Shown: positions 36,952 to 45,455, numbered from the stretch's first letter. The stretch: DNA of 64,000 nt from Maribellus sp. CM-23 (GCF_021354595.1 NZ_JADWYJ010000003.1:558001-622000); one strand, 5' to 3'. Translations and numbers: made by a program. The notes: generated by a model not told the origin, from the letters alone.

Positions 36952-37281
36952 TTAGGACTTCCTGTATTCCGAATCGTTGAGCGGAATAAAGAATTCCACT
37001 TTCCCGCATTTGGGGCACATGTACAAGTCGAAGCGTTCAGAGTTTACAAAAAGTTCGAACAGGTTTCCCCAGGCACCCAATCTGGCTCCTTCGTGAAAAT
37101 CGTAGCGTCCCGAAAAAATCAGCGGAATATCGCATCTCAGGCAATTAACTTCCCTGTTTCCTTCCTGGATGGTGTAATCTTTTATTTCAATTACTTTTTG
37201 TTCGGAAAAACTGTAATTGCAGTTCCAGCACAATTCGAAAACTTCTTCCACATCGGCTGAGCAGTTGGGACATTTTTTCAT
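36952..37281 (-). CDS. Zinc-ribbon protein of unknown function
   Basis: 109 residues with three CxxC pairs: KKCPNCSADVEE (Cys4, Cys7), LCWNCNYSF and LRCDIPLIF / MCPKCGKVEF. It is therefore likely to bind one or two zinc ions. The middle part has no catalytic motif. Similar short proteins occur widely in Bacteroidota as uncharacterised nucleic-acid or protein adaptors. It lies 17 bp after the endonuclease/exonuclease/phosphatase gene and 39 bp before the GNAT gene. Confidence 0.8.
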   Translation of the reverse strand: MKKCPNCSADVEEVFELCWNCNYSFSEQKVIEIKDYTIQEGNREVNCLRCDIPLIFSGRYDFHEGARLGAWGNLFELFVNSERFDLYMCPKCGKVEFFIPLNDSEYRKS

Positions 37282-37298
37282 CTTAATAATCTATTTTT

Positions 37299-38006
37299 TT
37301 ATTCAAAATAACACACCAAAGGCATATGATCACTTATTGCTAGCCACTTGTCAACTTGTCCAACTTCAAGACATTTAAGCCTTTTACAGAACTCTTGAGA
37401 ACCAAAAATATAATCAATGTGATAAGTTTTTTCGAGTTTGCGTTGAAAATACAATGTATGACTGGTTTCTTCACCTTGTTGCTCATCCATAAATTTGTGG
37501 TAAAGGCTTTCAATTCCAATTCCATCTAATTCTTCTACAACATCAGAATGGTTCCACCATCTGTCCCATTGATCCCAGATTTTGTTACTGTTAAAATCCC
37601 CTGCGATTATGGTATGATTCAAGTTGTTTTTATTGATTTGGAGGTATTTCCATAATTGTCCAATGTATCCGAAATTCGGTGAATTGTTTTGATGAGTCCA
37701 AACGGCTAGAAGATCAAACTCATTATTTACAGTACAAGGCAAAAAATGCTTGACATAATGGTCTCTATACTTATTGGACCAATCCAACTTTTTTAAATCA
37801 ATATCAGGTCTGGCAAAGATGGCAAGTCCTCTGTTTTTAGAGTCACCAATCCAATGGTAATTGCAAGCCCATTCCTTGTATTTTTTATGCTGAGACTCTA
37901 TTGGATTTTCACATTCCTGAATTATGTAAATGTCAGCATTATAGTCAATAATATTTTCAAATTTATTTCTAAATGCTCCATTGCAATTCCAAGTTACGAT
38001 TTTCAC
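37299..38006 (-). CDS. Endonuclease/exonuclease/phosphatase-fold protein, AT-rich
   Basis: About 235 residues. The catalytic residues of the EEP fold are all visible: Asn in VKIVTWNCNGAF, Glu in DIYIIQECEN, Asp/Asn in HTIIAGDFNSNKIWD, Asp in YHIDYIFG and the final SDHMPLVCYF with Asp-His. It cleaves phosphodiester or phosphomonoester bonds with Mg2+. Whether the substrate is DNA, RNA or a lipid/inositol phosphate is not fixed. I take the GTG at 38006 as the start because the fold begins there; the longer frame (to 38039) needs TTG. The gene is markedly more AT-rich than its neighbours (lines I counted fell between about 22 and 42 per cent GC), which suggests recent transfer. Confidence 0.85.
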   Translation of the reverse strand: MKIVTWNCNGAFRNKFENIIDYNADIYIIQECENPIESQHKKYKEWACNYHWIGDSKNRGLAIFARPDIDLKKLDWSNKYRDHYVKHFLPCTVNNEFDLLAVWTHQNNSPNFGYIGQLWKYLQINKNNLNHTIIAGDFNSNKIWDQWDRWWNHSDVVEELDGIGIESLYHKFMDEQQGEETSHTLYFQRKLEKTYHIDYIFGSQEFCKRLKCLEVGQVDKWLAISDHMPLVCYFE

Positions 38007-38079
38007 CCTTATTGTTTTAGCGCTTCTTAAAAATAGCAATCTTTTGTAAAGAAAGAGAAGGCTGGGCGAAATATAAAAT

Positions 38080-38451
38080 TTAATTCAGCTGCAGCGATTG
38101 CTGGATTTCAAAGTCAATTTCGTTCAATTTAAAGGGTTTGCTGAAATATTTTCGGATGAGGCCTTGTTGCTGTGCTTCCTGAATTTCAGCGTTAAAGTCG
38201 AAACCGGTAACAATAAAGTAAGAACTTTGGGGGGAGATATCAGTGGCCTGCCTGATAAATTCGATGCCACTCATGTAGGGCATTTTCATATCGCTCAGAA
38301 CTACCCTGATGTCGTGGTTGTTTTTTAATATTTCCAAACCACTGGGGCCATCGGGAGCAGTTAAAACTTCGTATTGCTTTGAGAAATTGACCTTTAACAA
38401 CATAAGGTTTAGCGGTTCGTCGTCAACGTACAAGATTTTTGGCTTACTCAT
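38080..38451 (-). CDS. Single-domain response regulator paired with the adjacent kinase
   Basis: 123 residues, receiver only. It has LYVDDEPLNL for the acidic pocket, phospho-acceptor Asp in VVLSDMKMPYMSG, Thr in YFIVTGFD and Lys in RKYFSKPF. No output domain. Its start codon overlaps the stop of the kinase gene by 4 bp (ATGA at 38448-38451), showing translational coupling and making the pair certain. How the signal leaves this receiver is not visible in the window. Confidence 0.94.
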   Translation of the reverse strand: MSKPKILYVDDEPLNLMLLKVNFSKQYEVLTAPDGPSGLEILKNNHDIRVVLSDMKMPYMSGIEFIRQATDISPQSSYFIVTGFDFNAEIQEAQQQGLIRKYFSKPFKLNEIDFEIQQSLQLN

Positions 38452-39530
38452 AATGTGTGTTTTTTTACTGGTAATTCAACGGTTACAGTGGTGCCTTTTC
38501 CCGGAACGGAGCTAAAACGCAACTCACCGTTGTGTTCTTTGACGATGCTGTAAGTGATCGACAGCCCCAGGCCGGTACCTTTCCCGGGGTCTTTGGTGGT
38601 ATAAAATGGTTGTGTAATTTTTGTCAGGTCTACTTCTTCAATGCCACAACCGGTGTCGGTGATCTCGGTAATAACGCTGGAGCCACTGTTGGTGGTGCGG
38701 ATGCTTATTTCCCCTTCGCCGCCTATCGACTGGCTGGCATTCATCAGAATATTGAGGAAAATCTGGTGCATTTTACCCACATTTCCCGGGATGATAATGG
38801 CATGATCGGCGTAACTCTCTTCCACCTTCACCCGGTACTTTAATTCGTTGCTTAATATCATCAGGCAATTCCCGATAATCTCGTGCAGATCGCAATTCTC
38901 GTCGTACGTGGTGTTGGTACGGCTCATCTGGTTGAGGCCCGAAACAATGGCGTTAATCCGCTCAATACCGGTGCGAATGCCTTTCAGAAAAAGGTCGGTA
39001 TTTTCATGCTGAAGTTTGTTCTCCTCGAAGTAATGCTCCAGGCCGGTAAGTCCTCCCAGCATGTAATTCAGCGGGTTGTTTATTTCGTGTGCAATTCCGG
39101 CGGTGAGCACGCCAAGCGAAGCCATTTTCTCGGCCTGAAACAATTGGGCCTGCATTTTATTCAGGTTTTCCAGCACGTGTCTCAGGTCCTCGTTTTGCCG
39201 GTTAATGGTTTCGTTTTTTAGCGAAAGCTCCTCAACCACTTTATCCAGTTTGCGGGTTTTTTCCACTACCATTTCGTGCAGATTGTCACGGTGTTGCTGA
39301 ACTTCTGTTTCTGTATCCCGAAGCTTCTTCAGGTGTTTTCGAAGGATCAGGAAAAAAAAGATACCGGTAACACCCACATAAAACCAACCTTTGTAGGTTT
39401 GGATTTGTGTCATTACTTCCGGATCGGAAATTACGCTGTTCAGAAAACGGTCAGAAAAAATGATCCAAAGTCCTCCGGCCAGTAAGTAAGCCGCTGTCAG
39501 ACTGTGTTCAAACCTTATTTTTTTTATCAT
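38448..39530 (-). CDS. Membrane sensor histidine kinase
   Basis: 360 residues. Two transmembrane helices (about 10-25, TAAYLLAGGLWIIFS; about 46-64, GWFYVGVTGIFFFLILR) enclose a periplasmic loop of only about 20 residues, too small for a sensory domain, so the signal may be membrane-borne or cytoplasmic. A long coiled coil leads to HisKA with LGVLTAGIAHEINNPLNYML and HATPase with NILMNASQSIGGEG, DTGCGIEEVDLTKITQPFYT and GTGLGLSITYS. Similar in HisKA style to the PAS kinase at 27.9 kb. The upstream strand carries TATTTTTG (39565-39558), a possible -7 box without a good -33 partner. Confidence 0.93.
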   Translation of the reverse strand: MIKKIRFEHSLTAAYLLAGGLWIIFSDRFLNSVISDPEVMTQIQTYKGWFYVGVTGIFFFLILRKHLKKLRDTETEVQQHRDNLHEMVVEKTRKLDKVVEELSLKNETINRQNEDLRHVLENLNKMQAQLFQAEKMASLGVLTAGIAHEINNPLNYMLGGLTGLEHYFEENKLQHENTDLFLKGIRTGIERINAIVSGLNQMSRTNTTYDENCDLHEIIGNCLMILSNELKYRVKVEESYADHAIIIPGNVGKMHQIFLNILMNASQSIGGEGEISIRTTNSGSSVITEITDTGCGIEEVDLTKITQPFYTTKDPGKGTGLGLSITYSIVKEHNGELRFSSVPGKGTTVTVELPVKKHTL

Positions 39531-39869
39531 TTTGTTCGGATGTGTCTGTTTTCGCTACAAAAATACTACTAATTGTTCAAATGTGCATATCTCGTCATAG
39601 ATGCAGTCGTTTGTTACTCTGTCATTAACAAATAAATAGTGGTGTTTTGTTTATCCTGAATATGAATTAATGTGCAAAAAATGATTTGAGGCAGAGTAGT
39701 GGCCTGTATTCCTTAAAAGTTGTGTGTTTCGACTTTCGGGAGGCGTCGGTCTTTGCAAAAGAATACGAGACTTTAGGCCGGGGAAATAAATGGCAGGTAA
39801 ACCACAGTTGAAATTACCTTATAGCAATTTTGCGGACCAGGAGCCAGAAACTTTACTCGCCTGCCGGAC

Positions 39870-39953
39870 TTGTGCTACATCCGGCCCGGATAAATTGTAC
39901 CCTTGTTGCAGTTGTGCTACACCCGACCAGGTTTAATTATACCCTTGTTACGA
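39870..39953. repeat. Two tandem 42-bp repeats
   Basis: Unit 1 (39870-39911) and unit 2 (39912-39953) both start TTGTGCTACA, share CCGG/CCAGG and AATT in the middle and TACCCTTGTT near the end. They differ at about nine of 42 positions. They abut exactly. Confidence 0.8.
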
Positions 39954-39975
39954 AGCTGCGAAGGGGGTGTCCCTG

Positions 39976-40176
39976 AAATTTTTTGCCACTTGCAGAATTG
40001 CAGGGAGGCAGCCAGAACAACTATTCTTAATAACACTGCTGCAGGAGGGGTCTCACAACATTTTTTTGCCATTTGCAGAACTGCGGGAAGCAATCAATAC
40101 AATTTTTTGCCCTTTACAGGTTTGCGGCAAGCCTCTAAAAAAGTTTGCCGGTCAATTACACGGCTGCAGGGAGGCT
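39976..40176. repeat. Four degenerate repeats of about 35 bp
   Basis: The pattern is CA-ATTTTTTGCCA-TTGCAG followed by A-TGCAGGGAGGCA. Copies begin near 39976, 40057, 40099 and 40137. Spacing is irregular (about 80, 42 and 38 bp). Copies 1 and 2 are the most alike; copy 4 keeps mainly TTTGCC and CTGCAGGGAGGC. Confidence 0.65.
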
Positions 40177-40333
40177 TTTAGTTAGCTGGCTAGGGCTTTG
40201 CTGTAAAGCGGGATTATTGCTGGAATCAGCGGCTGGCGGGAGCTGACGTTAATTGATTGAATCAAATCATTCCCCGAGACTTTCATTTTGCCCCTCCAAA
40301 CCTCTCCGTCAGCTGACGGAAGGCTTAAGGCTT

Positions 40334-40360
40334 AAAGTCCCCTTTAGGGGATTTAGGGGT
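40334..40360. repeat. Imperfect palindrome of the TCCCCTTTAGGGGA type
   Basis: TCCCCTTTAGGGGA forms a hairpin core and is followed by TTTAGGGGT, a partial direct repeat. I recall this pattern as a multi-copy intergenic element in Bacteroidota genomes. Only one copy is in this window. Confidence 0.55.
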
Positions 40361-40490
40361 GAAAAACCTGGTGGTTACTTACAAATTGTAAGTTCAATCT
40401 AACACAAAAGAACTTTTTAGACAACTTGATCATTCTCTGCGAAAATCTGCGTTATCTGTGTGCCGTTCGATGTTTTTTTAGCGTGGTTGT

Positions 40491-42743
40491 TTAGTCCACC
40501 GTTGTTTCTTTCTGGTTTTTCGCTGGTGTTTTTTGCGATGAATTGTCGGAATTGCCCCGGGTACTGCCCACACGCGATTTATAGCGCTCAAAACGGGTGG
40601 GCTGTTTCCGTTCGGGCCAAAAGTTGTTGTCCATGTCGCAGTCGGCCGTTTCGTGGTACGGATCCAGAATGATCTGCTTTACCTCTTTGTTGAAGACGAA
40701 CACCTTCGAAACCTCTTCGTTGTTGCGGCGCCATATTTCTGCCGGAATTCGCTGCACTTCCTCGGTGCCGTCGCTAAACTCAAATTTCAAAATAACCGGC
40801 ATTATCAGCCCGCCAAGGTTTTTAAAATCGATCTGACAGAAATGGACATTTTCGCCCAAAATTTTCCTTTCTTCCTTTGAAAGTGTGGACAGAAAACGAT
40901 CGTATTCCCTTTTTTCTTCTTCGGTAACCGAGAATTGGTCCGAAAACGAAGTAAAGTCATCGGGGCCGGAGTTTTTGACCAAGCGTATTTCTGCATCTTT
41001 TGAATCGGGGTGGTACCATCTTACAGCTTCCATCGAAATATCGCAATGGTCGGTGGTATAAAACCAGCCGCGCCAAAACCAGTCGAGGTCAACACCCGAC
41101 GCATCTTCCATGGTGCGGAAAAAGTCGGCAGGAGTGGGGTGTTTAAACATCCAGCGTTGCGCATATTCTTTGAGCGCGTGATCAAAAAGTTCGGGTCCCA
41201 TCACTGTTTCCCGCAAAATGTTGAGCGCCACCGCAGGTTTGTAGTAAGCGTTGCTTCCTATTTGCCACACCGACTCCGAATTGGTCATAATGGGAGAGAT
41301 GTATTTCTTGTTGCCCCGCATGTACGGAACAATGCTTGACGGCCTGATCTTCCGCGACGGAAAAGTGGGATCCCAGGCCTGCTCTGTCAAAGATTCAAGA
41401 AAAGTATTCAGGCCTTCGTCCATCCAGGTCCACTGGCGTTCGTCGGAGTTAACGATCATCGGGAAAAAATTGTGCCCGATTTCGTGCACAATTACACCAA
41501 TCATGTCGTACTTGGTGCGTTCGCTGTAATTGCCTTCTTTGTTGGGACGTTCCCCGTTGAAACTGATCATCGGGTATTCCATGCCAATCCGGTCGGTATG
41601 CACCGAAATCGCCACGGGGTAGGGATAGTCAAACGTGTATTTTGAATAGCTTTTAAGCGTGTGCGCAACTACCCGGGTCGAATACTGCTCCCACAGCGGG
41701 TTTCCTTCTTTGGGGTAATACGACATGGCCAGAACGGTACGTTCGCCAAACGGAACTGCCATTGCATCCCAAATAAATTTACGCGAAGACGCAAAGGCAA
41801 AATCACGTACGTTGGTGGCTTTGAAAATCCATGTTTTTTCGTCCCTCGATTTTCGCTTTTCCGCTTTCTCAGCCTCGGCTTGTGTTGCGATGATAAGAGG
41901 CTCTTTCGATTTTTTGGCTGCTTCGAAACGACTGATTTGCTCTGCTGTTAAAACTGCTTCCGGGTTTTGTAATTCGCCGGTGGCTGCCACAATGTGGTCG
42001 GAAGGTACTGTGATTTGCACCTCAAAATCTCCAAACGGAAGTGCAAACTCCCCAGCACCCAAAAACTGCTTGTGCTGCCAGCCTTCTACTTCGTTGTAAA
42101 CCGCCATTCGCGGGTAAAACTGGGCAATTGCATAAATGTAATTGTCATCGTCGGCAAAATATTCATAACCCGAACGCCCTCCGTCTGTCATCCGGTTGTT
42201 GATGTTGTACCACCACTTTACCGAGAAGGTAAACGAGTTGCCGGGTTGCAGAGGCTCGGGCAGATCAATACGCATCATGGTTTTGTTAACGGTAGCCGGG
42301 AGGTCTTTCCCGGCACCGTCTTTTACATGCTCAAGTTTGAATCCGCCGTCAAAATCCTGTACCAGACTTTCAAGCTGCGAATAACTTACGCGCTTGTTCA
42401 TGTCCATGGCGGTTGTTTTGTAGGTATCCGATTCTTTTGCCCGTATGTTTTGATCGAGTTGCAACCACAGGTAATTCAGCACATCGGGCGACAGGTTGTG
42501 GTAAGTAATGCTTTCTTCCCCCATTATCTTTTGGCTTTTGTCGTCGAGCCTGATGCTGATTTTGTAATCCGCCTTTTGTTGCCAGTATTCGTGTCCGGGC
42601 GCTCCCGAAGCCGTCCGGTAAACATTGGGCGTGGCAAGCTCTTGTTTTAACTGACGGAATTTATTCAGGTTGGTGTTTTCCTGGCTAAATAACGACCAGG
42701 TGGTAGCTGTTAAAAGAAATAAGAGCGCACAATTTTTTTTCAT
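40491..42743 (-). CDS. Secreted M1-family zinc metallopeptidase
   Basis: 750 residues with a signal peptide (MKKNCALLFLLTATTWSLFS). The M1 active site is VHEIGHNFFPMIVNSDERQW then TWMDEGLN: zinc ligands His421, His425 and Glu444, catalytic Glu422. The exopeptidase GxMEN motif is replaced by IGMEYPM near residue 388, a known variation in the Bacteroidota gluzincin group, so strict aminopeptidase activity is not assured. An N-terminal beta-sandwich (about 50-280) precedes the catalytic domain, and the C-terminal 90 residues are basic and low in complexity (RYKSRVGSTRGNSDNSSQK). It follows the HupE/UreJ-like gene by 82 bp on the same strand, suggesting an operon. Confidence 0.92.
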   Translation of the reverse strand: MKKNCALLFLLTATTWSLFSQENTNLNKFRQLKQELATPNVYRTASGAPGHEYWQQKADYKISIRLDDKSQKIMGEESITYHNLSPDVLNYLWLQLDQNIRAKESDTYKTTAMDMNKRVSYSQLESLVQDFDGGFKLEHVKDGAGKDLPATVNKTMMRIDLPEPLQPGNSFTFSVKWWYNINNRMTDGGRSGYEYFADDDNYIYAIAQFYPRMAVYNEVEGWQHKQFLGAGEFALPFGDFEVQITVPSDHIVAATGELQNPEAVLTAEQISRFEAAKKSKEPLIIATQAEAEKAEKRKSRDEKTWIFKATNVRDFAFASSRKFIWDAMAVPFGERTVLAMSYYPKEGNPLWEQYSTRVVAHTLKSYSKYTFDYPYPVAISVHTDRIGMEYPMISFNGERPNKEGNYSERTKYDMIGVIVHEIGHNFFPMIVNSDERQWTWMDEGLNTFLESLTEQAWDPTFPSRKIRPSSIVPYMRGNKKYISPIMTNSESVWQIGSNAYYKPAVALNILRETVMGPELFDHALKEYAQRWMFKHPTPADFFRTMEDASGVDLDWFWRGWFYTTDHCDISMEAVRWYHPDSKDAEIRLVKNSGPDDFTSFSDQFSVTEEEKREYDRFLSTLSKEERKILGENVHFCQIDFKNLGGLIMPVILKFEFSDGTEEVQRIPAEIWRRNNEEVSKVFVFNKEVKQIILDPYHETADCDMDNNFWPERKQPTRFERYKSRVGSTRGNSDNSSQKTPAKNQKETTVD

Positions 42744-42825
42744 TTTGAATACAGTATGACGAAATATTTAACCAATTGGCTGCACATTTTTCAATGTAAC
42801 AATCTTTTACAGCGTATTGTTATTC

Positions 42826-43398
42826 TTACCAGAATTTATTTTGTATCAGCAATATCAGTGCAATTCCAAATCCGGCACCCGAAACATAAAGCCTCCAAAA
42901 GTCGTGGCGGGCTTTCATCAGGTTAACCGTTAGCAAAAGAAGCAGAGCATAAACGCTGATAATTACGATTTGCCCGATTTCGAAGCCAACCGTAAATCCC
43001 AGCAAAGGCATGAACACATTGGATGCTCTTGCTATCGTATTTTCAACATAATTGGAAACCCCCAGTCCGTGTATAAGCCCGAAAAACACCGTAATGATGT
43101 AAATAACGCGGTGGTTTCCTCTTTTCAGCGGCAACACATTGGCAACGGCAGTCACTAAAATGGTGACCGGAATTAAAAAGGCTACCGTGCGCGAAGGTAT
43201 GCTTACGATGTTGAGTGTGGACAGGGCCAAAGTTACCGAATGCCCAATGGTAAAAGCAGTAACCAGAATCAGCACCCTGACAAATTCTTTTGATGTGTAC
43301 GCGGCGCAAAGTACCAGTACAAAAACAAAGGGGGCGTAGTTGTGGAAGTTAATGATGTGCTGGAAACCCAACCGCAGGTATGTCTCAAATGTGCTCAT
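42826..43398 (-). CDS. HupE/UreJ-like membrane protein
   Basis: 190 residues, six or so transmembrane helices. The family motifs with polar residues inside helices are present: TAFTIGHSVTLAL (His53), VFFGLIHGLGVS (His110) and GFTVGFEIGQI (Glu). HupE and UreJ are secondary nickel or cobalt carriers. Members outside hydrogenase or urease loci, as here, are of unknown substrate. No hydrogenase, urease or cobalamin gene is in the window. It lies directly upstream of the M1 zinc peptidase gene on the same strand. Confidence 0.85.
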   Translation of the reverse strand: MSTFETYLRLGFQHIINFHNYAPFVFVLVLCAAYTSKEFVRVLILVTAFTIGHSVTLALSTLNIVSIPSRTVAFLIPVTILVTAVANVLPLKRGNHRVIYIITVFFGLIHGLGVSNYVENTIARASNVFMPLLGFTVGFEIGQIVIISVYALLLLLTVNLMKARHDFWRLYVSGAGFGIALILLIQNKFW

Positions 43399-43768
43399 AT
43401 TTTAATCGTTTTGCTGAATAAATTCTGAAGTGAAACGATCATTCAAATTCAGTATTTCTGTTTGTATGAACCGGAAATGTAGAATTTTGTATGTGTTGCA
43501 CCTGTTGTTCTAAAAGCTGCAAATTTAGACGAATGAAAATAATTAGAAAATAGCAGATCGTGTAATTGTTCTTCAATAATAGGAAGCCGCCTGCTTTCCG
43601 AAGCTGGGGAGAGGCAACTTTTGCAGATTCCAATTCTGAGGGAAAATAAACCGCCAAAACCTCCTGTTGAACAAAAGAAATGTTTTGAGAATACCGTCTT
43701 TTTCAAAATTGCTATTTTGTATGAACGTGAGGAAGCTTATCTTTGCTTATAGAGGGTAAAAATTACAC
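43399..43768. other. 370-bp divergent spacer
   Basis: No RNA gene or convincing protein gene. A clear promoter for the rightward membrane-protein gene lies at 43716-43745. Two minus-strand open frames (43439-43657 and 43449-43706) have no family resemblance or start signal and are not called. Confidence 0.55.
43716..43745 (+). promoter_or_regulatory. Promoter of the 126-aa membrane protein and SUI1 genes
   Basis: TTTG (43716-43719), an 18-bp spacer and TATCTTTG (43738-43745) match the Bacteroidota consensus fully. Transcription should start near 43752, 17 nt before the ATG at 43769. Confidence 0.8.
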
Positions 43769-44149
43769 ATGGATCCAATCATCCTGGTTATTGCTTTTAT
43801 TATGACACTTGCATTCCTAGCTTTTGGAATCGGTAGTGTTACGCTTGAACGTTTCCGAATTATCGGAACTTTGGTGCTTGTGTTTTTGAGCATAGGATTT
43901 TTGTTTAATGCCACTGCTCTTTTGGTCATGATCCTGTTTTTCCCTAATTCCCTGCTATCAACCAACGGGCTGATTATGTTTAGCTCGTTTACGATTATGC
44001 TGGTTGATACCGTGTGGGCCTGGAGCAGATACCTGAAAAACGGTATTGATTCGCGGGTGAGCCTGGCGTTGGTACGTTATACCAAAATTGCTTTTTTTGT
44101 GTGGGTGATCAATTACCTTTGGGGAATTGTTTTATTAATTTGGATTTAA
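43769..44149 (+). CDS. Four-helix membrane protein of unknown function
   Basis: 126 residues, almost entirely hydrophobic with four predicted transmembrane helices: about 4-23, 30-58, 65-82 and 103-124. Charged residues are few (LERFR, RYLKNGIDSR, RYTK) and lie in the loops, giving a consistent orientation. No motif recognised. It has a textbook promoter 24 bp upstream and precedes the SUI1 gene by 3 bp, so the two are cotranscribed. Confidence 0.8.
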   Translation: MDPIILVIAFIMTLAFLAFGIGSVTLERFRIIGTLVLVFLSIGFLFNATALLVMILFFPNSLLSTNGLIMFSSFTIMLVDTVWAWSRYLKNGIDSRVSLALVRYTKIAFFVWVINYLWGIVLLIWI

Positions 44150-44152
44150 GTT

Positions 44153-44497
44153 ATGGCAAACGATTGGAAAGAACGTCTGGGAGTGGTTTTCTCCACCAAT
44201 CCCGATTTTCAATATGAAAAAGGACAGGAAGAAGAAGCAACAACGCTGCCTCCGCAACAGCAGAACCTGAAAGTGTTACTCGACCGGAAACAGCGCAAAG
44301 GAAAATCGGTAACCCTTGTAACGGGGTTTGTAGGGACGGAAGACGATTTGAAAGAACTGGGCAAGTTGCTGAAATCGAAGTGTGGCGTGGGCGGCACCGT
44401 AAAAGATGGCGAGATACTGATCCAGGGCGATTTTTGCACAAGGGTGATGGATATTCTGAAAAACGAAGGATACAAAGTAAAACGCTCAGGCGGTTGA
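44153..44497 (+). CDS. SUI1/eIF1-like translation factor (YciH family)
   Basis: 114 residues with the SUI1 fold: [21 protein letters not shown], then the loop and [18 protein letters not shown] with the conserved CGxGGTVKxGEIxxQGD signature. The N-terminal 35 residues are an acidic, Gln-rich tail. In E. coli YciH discriminates against aberrant initiation complexes in vitro. Its physiological role in Bacteroidota is unclear. It starts 3 bp after the membrane-protein gene. Downstream, CGAC/GTCG before a run of T at about 44503-44522 is a weak possible terminator. Confidence 0.94.
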   Translation: MANDWKERLGVVFSTNPDFQYEKGQEEEATTLPPQQQNLKVLLDRKQRKGKSVTLVTGFVGTEDDLKELGKLLKSKCGVGGTVKDGEILIQGDFCTRVMDILKNEGYKVKRSGG

Positions 44498-44591
44498 TCG
44501 ACTGGCCTTTGTCGTTTTTTTGAACTCCCGGGCAGAGTAATACCTGATTTTACTTTCTTTAGGATAAAAACCATAGATCATACCAATCCGG

Positions 44592-45455
44592 ATGACACAT
44601 TTTAAAATACAACTTGGAATTATGGCACTTCTGCTACTGGTGGGATGCGCAGGTTGTATTTCTTCCGAAGACCGGAGCGGAACCAATGAATCGCTCTCCA
44701 TCGGTTTTGAACAACATAAAACCGGGCAATATTCCGAAAGGCGACTAAAAAGCGAATGGCGCGGAACTCATATTGTTTGCGGCAAAAAAGACTATGTTTT
44801 TTACAAGCTGGGCGTCACACCTTATCCCTTAACCATTGGCGAAGAACAAGGTAATAACTATTTGTCGGTGCAGATCGACAAAGGGCGTTTTTATCCGATT
44901 GTTGGAGCACAATGGAGTACGCCGCTTGCTGGCAGCGACTCTTTTTATCTGTCGTACCGGGTTCAATTTGCCGGTGATTTTGATTTCCGGCGGGGAGGAA
45001 AGTTACCGGGTTTGGCCGGCGGAACTGCCAACTCGGGTGGAAATATCCCCAACGGGACCGATGGCTGGAGTGCGCGGATGATGTTTTGGGAAAACGGAAA
45101 ACTGAGTTTTTACCTGTACTATCCCGATCAACCCGGCGAATATGGTGACCCGCTGTTTTGGCGCCATGCTGATGGTGAAATCGTGAAAGCAGAAGCCGGA
45201 AAATGGTACACGATCCAACAGTATATTCAAATGAATGATCCCGGACAAAAGAACGGGATTGTGAAAGGCTGGCTTGACGGGGAACTGGTGTGCAACGCAG
45301 ATACCATTCGTTTTCGCGATACCGAAACATTGAAAGTTGACCAGGTATTTTTTAGCGTGTTTATGGGAGGCGGCGATCTAAGCTGGGCTCCTGAGAAAGA
45401 CCAGCAGATTTGGTTCGACGATTTTCAGGCATTTAACCCCTTAAAAAAGAACTGA
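44592..45455 (+). CDS. Alginate-lyase-like (PL14-type) lipoprotein
   Basis: 287 residues. The lipoprotein signal has a lipobox LLVGC (Cys19). The mature part resembles polysaccharide lyase family 14 and related beta-jelly-roll proteins: FYLSYRVQFAGDFDFRRGGK followed by LPGLAGG, GWSARMMFWENGKLSFYLYY, GKWYTIQQYIQMN, and the end IWFDDFQAFNP. PL14 enzymes cut glucuronate- or mannuronate-type polymers by beta-elimination. I infer binding or cleavage of an acidic polysaccharide at the outer membrane. It starts a tight unit: the MBOAT gene follows after 2 bp. Confidence 0.75.
   Translation: MTHFKIQLGIMALLLLVGCAGCISSEDRSGTNESLSIGFEQHKTGQYSERRLKSEWRGTHIVCGKKDYVFYKLGVTPYPLTIGEEQGNNYLSVQIDKGRFYPIVGAQWSTPLAGSDSFYLSYRVQFAGDFDFRRGGKLPGLAGGTANSGGNIPNGTDGWSARMMFWENGKLSFYLYYPDQPGEYGDPLFWRHADGEIVKAEAGKWYTIQQYIQMNDPGQKNGIVKGWLDGELVCNADTIRFRDTETLKVDQVFFSVFMGGGDLSWAPEKDQQIWFDDFQAFNPLKKN

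Larger units (their letters stand above)
39531..40490. other. 960-bp gene-free spacer rich in repeats
   Basis: No convincing gene. Contents from left to right: the kinase promoter region, two tandem 42-bp repeats (39870-39953), four degenerate repeats of about 35 bp (39976-40176), a 16-bp palindrome TCCGTCAGCTGACGGA (40305-40320), the element AAAGTCCCCTTTAGGGGATT continuing TAGGGGT (40334-40360), and TCTGCGAAAATCTGCGTTAT continuing CTGTG (40436-40460). The last two are patterns I have seen repeatedly between genes of Bacteroidota. Short open frames here translate the repeats and are not counted as genes. Confidence 0.7.

Noticed and set aside
39870..40176. CRISPR array
   Set aside because: The repeats abut or have irregular spacing, the units are degenerate, and no cas gene is in the window.
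39903..40185. Two overlapping plus-strand frames of 72 and 92 codons in the repeat spacer
   Set aside because: They simply translate the DNA repeats (LQNCREA, AICRTAG-like blocks appear in different frames) and lack a start signal.
40305..40320. 16-bp perfect palindrome TCCGTCAGCTGACGGA as a possible operator or recombination site
   Set aside because: It lies amid interspersed repeats, far from a promoter I can identify, and no recombinase is encoded nearby.
43439..43706. Two overlapping minus-strand frames (72 and 85 codons) between the HupE-like gene and the membrane-protein gene
   Set aside because: No recognisable domain, no promoter or start signal, and the two frames compete for the same DNA. 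The rightward promoter at 43716-43745 is more convincing.
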